Made by a program: the position numbers and the translations under genes. A DNA stretch of 64,000 nt, taken from Diaporthe sp. PMI_573. Lineage: Eukaryota; Ascomycota; Sordariomycetes; Diaporthales; Diaporthaceae. Below are positions 61,098 to 64,000 of this stretch, piece after piece (the stretch's first letter is position 1; every line of letters starts with the position of its first letter). Under the pieces are notes generated by a model. That model did no database searches. It saw only the letters and a program-made list of their open reading frames with translations, and was not told the origin of the DNA. The stretch spans positions 248,001-312,000 of the forward strand of contig JAJTUP010000054.1 of assembly GCA_021399435.1 (NCBI GenBank), in the 5' to 3' direction.

Positions 61098-62119
61098 ATG
61101 TCTAGATACACCGCCTCCCACGCTAACCCCAGGGTCCTGGAGATGCGCGGCCCACGGCTCTTCAGGTCGTTGAGGACGAAGGCCTCATCGGCAAGCTCAC
61201 CGGCAAGGTCGCCCTTGTGACCGGCGCAAACTCTGGTATCGGTATCGAAACAGCGCGAGCTCTCCACGCCGCCGGTGCCACTCTCTACCTCACTGCCAGA
61301 GACGCCGTCAAGGCCCAGCAGGCCGTCGACAAAGTCAAGAACGGACCCGGCCCCAAATCTGATGCGCCCGTCCACGGCATAGAGCTGCGGCTGGATTCCC
61401 TCGCCTCGGTGCGAGCAGCTGCCAAGGCCTTCCACGAGAAGAGCGACAAGCTTAATCTGCTCATCCTCAATGCGGGCGTTATGGCCACGCCTGAAGGGAG
61501 GACCGAGGATGGCTTCGAGACACAGTTTGGCACGAACCACTTAGGCCACTTCCTCCTCTTCCAACTGTTAAAGCCCGATCTGCTCGCAGCCTCCACGCCT
61601 GAGTTCCAATCGCGGGTAGTTGTCGTGGCCTCCGCTGGCCATCGTTACGGCAAGGTCCGCTTCCATGACTTCAACTTCGAAAAGGACCCTTACGACCCCT
61701 GGGCGTCATATGGCCAATCCAAGACGGCCACTATCTACCTCGCCAACGAGATCGAAAGACGGTCCGGGTCCAAGGGACTGCACGCCCTCGCTGTGCACCC
61801 GGGTATTGTCGCCACCAATCTCTCTCAGTATCTCAGCCAGGAGATAGTAGAGGGGATGCTGAAGGATGAAACAAGGCACAAGACCATAAAGAGCGAACCC
61901 CAGGGAGCGGCCGCGGCTGTTTATGCTGGGCTGAGTAGGGAATGGGAAGGTCGAGGCGGCAAGTACCTCAGCAACCTCGTCGACGAGGGACCGGCGGATA
62001 CTACGGGAGACTGGTTGAATAACGAGGTTGGATATGCCCCGTGGATTTACGACGAGGAGTCTGCAAGCAAGCTTTGGAAGGCATCGAACGAGCTGGTAGG
62101 CTTTGAGAGCGAGCGATAG
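61098..62119 (+). pseudogene. SDR (retinol-dehydrogenase/WWOX-like), one-base frameshift near the start
   Basis: From 61130 to the stop at 62119 a full SDR is open: GDARPTALQVVEDEGLIGKL, VTGANSGIGIET (cofactor motif), LNLLILNAGVMATP, VVVASAGHRYG and YGQSKTATIYLANE (catalytic YxxxK), ending LVGFESER. It is about 340 residues long, as usual for fungal oxidoreductases of this type. ATG 61098 starts MSRYTASHAN, the expected N-terminus, but the run of four C at 61127-61130 puts the rest out of frame. One more base there would restore the frame. So this is either a recent pseudogene, a homopolymer sequencing error, or an intact gene with an unusual start. Confidence 0.8.
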
Positions 62120-62431
62120 GATCGGCCCTAGCACACTCGGTTCTTGGTCTACGTATCTGCCATGTATCCTTCCGGACCAAAACGCGGGAACAGAGCCAGT
62201 AGCATTTATCTAGTTCTACCTTTAAATTTAGTTTTGGTGTTTCGGTACCTCTTGCTTTCTCCATATGCTGTAGCAGTCAGCATGTCTGTCTCGTTATTGG
62301 CAGGGTCCACACATCTGTACTGCAAACATCCAGCACCGTGTACGTTCCCCATCTGCGGGATGCCTTTTTGGGGATATCCTGTATAAAGCTGCCTAATGGA
62401 AAAAGTGTCACGGTGGTTCGTGGCAGGGGTA
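62120..62431. other. Short intergenic gap
   Basis: Convergent 3' ends of the SDR and the Nudix gene; no feature recognised. Confidence 0.3.
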
Positions 62432-62934
62432 TCACGTGCACTTCTTAAACAGCCCCGGTCGGTCTTTTTCCCCTGGTGTGTTTTGTTGCCAGATTTCTCC
62501 GCCTTGCTGGCTGCCATCGACGGCGCCCTGGACGTAACATGCAAGGCGGGCGCAGATGTTGATCTCATGCTTTCGGAATTCAGCTAGTGTTTCCATGATT
62601 TTAGCAGTCGGAATAGCAATTGCAATACTGATTTCGTCGACTTCCTTTTCCGTCTTGCCTGTAATAATCCAGTTGTCCAAAATCTTGGCTCCCGACTTGA
62701 GTTTCCCAGTGCCGACGAACAGTTGGCTATGCTCGTTGGTAATGCCGGAGCTAGTGACCGCTGATATAGGCGGGATAGCCTTGGGATCGCACGAAAACTG
62801 GACTGGCATCTCCTCCTTGGTTTCGCGGACTGCTGCCTGGGCGCCTCCCTCGCCAGCATCAACAAGTCCACCTGCTGGCCCCACCTCCCATCCTTCAGTC
62901 GCCGGGCGAAACTGAATTTGCAGCGCAACACACT
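62432..62934 (-). CDS. Nudix hydrolase-like protein, 5'-incomplete
   Basis: Nudix enzymes hydrolyse nucleoside diphosphates linked to other groups, such as ADP-sugars. An exon after a GACAG acceptor (62935-62939) reads CVALQIQFRPATEGWEVGP, then the Nudix box GLVDAGEGGAQAAVRETKEE followed by MPV. The GX5EX7REUXEE core is complete but the final G of the box is replaced by P. After it: AVTSSGITNEHSQLFVGTGK and TEKEVDEISIAIAIP, ending in LFKKCT. No N-terminal exon could be found upstream to about 63050, so it is 5'-truncated or has a distant first exon. Closest in layout to ADP-ribose/ADP-sugar pyrophosphatases. Confidence 0.65.
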
Positions 62935-63320
62935 CTGTCAGCTACCACTATATCATTGGAGCGTTGGATGGCACCCAGAGAATCATATCACTTGCGTGAG
63001 TATTACACCATAGGTTCCTACTCAAAGTACCTTGGAGGCCTCACCTGATGGTTCTCGCCGCTTCCAGGCTTCCTTGTTTTTCGATTGGCTGCCGAGTATA
63101 TATAACAGCTCAACTTCCACTCACAAGGCACTTCTCACAATCTCTGTCCGCCACACGCTCTTACCTCCCCAAGATTCGAGTCCTACAATCTTTCTACCTG
63201 GTCAACCACACAGCCCGTCTTAGCCTCAGACAGCGCACCGACATCTGCGATTGCTTACCTTCTTGTTTGCAATTCATAGCATTCTAGAATTTGATTCGCA
63301 AAAGAACCACGCAACCAGTC

Positions 63321-63593
63321 ATGAGGATCGACTCTGTATTCGCAGCCTGCACCGCCGTCCAATTAGGCGTCTCGGCTGTTGCTATAACCGAGACGTCCAG
63401 CCATACATCATCGCTCGTCCCCGCATCACAAAATCAACAACATGATTTTGAGAACTTGCCCTACGGCGACCTTTGGAAGCGTAAGGACGGCGGCGGCGGC
63501 GGAGGTGAAAAGGGAGGAGGTAGATCGGGGATCACCGTCCTTAGAATAACCATGAGGCAGCAGTTAGACTTTGAGATCCAGCTGCCCGTCTAG
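63321..63593 (+). CDS. Hypothetical secreted Gly/Ser-rich protein
   Basis: Starts MRIDSVFAACTAVQLGVSAV, a plausible signal peptide, followed by LWKRKDGGGGGGEKGGG with a dibasic KRK site and glycine run. In another frame starting near 63583 comes SSGSGKSSCGSSSGRSSSSR, which fits the Ser/Gly-rich continuation seen in many fungal cell-surface proteins of this style. No GT/AG pair I tried joins the two in frame, so an unseen intron or a frameshift is likely. A TATATATAAC box lies at about 63098-63107. Function unknown. Confidence 0.4.
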   Translation: MRIDSVFAACTAVQLGVSAVAITETSSHTSSLVPASQNQQHDFENLPYGDLWKRKDGGGGGGEKGGGRSGITVLRITMRQQLDFEIQLPV

Positions 63594-64000
63594 CTCAGGC
63601 AGCGGCAAGTCTTCTTGTGGTTCTAGTTCTGGAAGGTCATCATCTTCCCGGCAAAACAATGTCCTCCTTAAGGTTGTGGCGATGGTCATCAGAGGAAAGG
63701 TTTGCCTTCAGAGTTATGTCGAAACTTTCGGTTTTGAGATTATTGGAACATTTCCAGCACATATTACGTTTGACTGTCCATATTTTGGATTTATAACGCC
63801 GAGGTCATTACTTTCTCTGGCCAACGCGCTGTGGAATATCAAACCTATTGTGGGACGGAACATCGTGCAAGAGAAGGGGTTCTGCTTCTGACGGTGTCTC
63901 CTTCGTTACCGGCGGGCATCTCCGCGTCAAAATCGGCGTGTGGAGTGTTGTCATTGTTCTATGAGTCAACCGACAAATAGGAGATGGCGGGAAGATTAGA

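Noticed and set aside
1..64000. CRISPR arrays, bacterial-type operons or riboswitches
   Set aside because: No regularly spaced direct repeats with unique spacers; introns and transposons show fungal nuclear DNA.

Overview
The window is fungal nuclear DNA, most likely from a filamentous ascomycete and plausibly a Sordariomycete. Evidence: genes interrupted by short GT..AG introns of about 55-145 bases, and fungus-typical families (MFS transporter, NmrA-like and SDR dehydrogenases, a Clr5-domain protein, a Ndc10/Crypton-type protein). It also holds fungal Copia, chromovirus, pogo/Fot1 and hAT elements. I cannot name the species. The layout (few intact genes, many truncated or frameshifted ones, nested transposons) suggests a transposon-rich accessory or subtelomere-like region.

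Layout. 1-1697: 3'-truncated MFS transporter (minus). 4418-6328: a complete pogo/Fot1-like DNA transposon with intact transposase, beside an HNH-type gene relic (to 7247). 10089-11064: intact NmrA-like oxidoreductase, followed by an NmrA relic (12.3-12.7 kb), a 5'-incomplete nitroreductase and an intact two-exon SDR (15120-15921). 16.2-23.5 kb: gypsy relics, an internally deleted hAT-like element (19965-21135) and the 5' part of a chromovirus (gag plus LTR). 23637-28881: a complete Copia element with LTRs identical by eye and a 5-bp target duplication. 29.0-33.4 kb: a solo LTR and relics of a PKA-like kinase, a GGPP synthase and a Crypton-type protein. 34365-36382: a two-exon conserved fungal gene. 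37.6-38.6 kb: the 5' end of another chromovirus. 41871-43799: a Clr5-domain gene. 44.3-47.5 kb: SNF2, hAT and coiled-coil fragments. 47535-49408: a Myb/SANT-like gene. 49.6-50.7 kb: DNA-ligase-like and patatin-associated fragments. 50855-56519: a second, very different Copia element. 57.4-59.4 kb: a chromovirus 3' end joined to a truncated regulator-like gene. 61.1-63.6 kb: an SDR with one frameshift, a Nudix fragment and a small secreted-protein candidate.

The most unusual signal is in the second Copia element. A short near-palindrome, CGYRCG (usually within TCGYRCGA), recurs about every 100 bases through LTRs, leader, gag and pol, roughly 50 times in the internal region by eye, in all reading frames. 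About 5 are expected by chance, and I found about 1 in the other Copia element. The 5' leader also carries two repeats whose hairpin stems differ in sequence but still pair. The first Copia has gag and pol in the same frame separated by a single UGA-C stop, which suggests readthrough.

The host genes do not form an operon-like pathway. Oxidoreductases, a transporter and a prenyl-synthase fragment are reminiscent of decayed secondary-metabolism content, but that is only an inference. All splice sites, counts and homologies were judged by eye.
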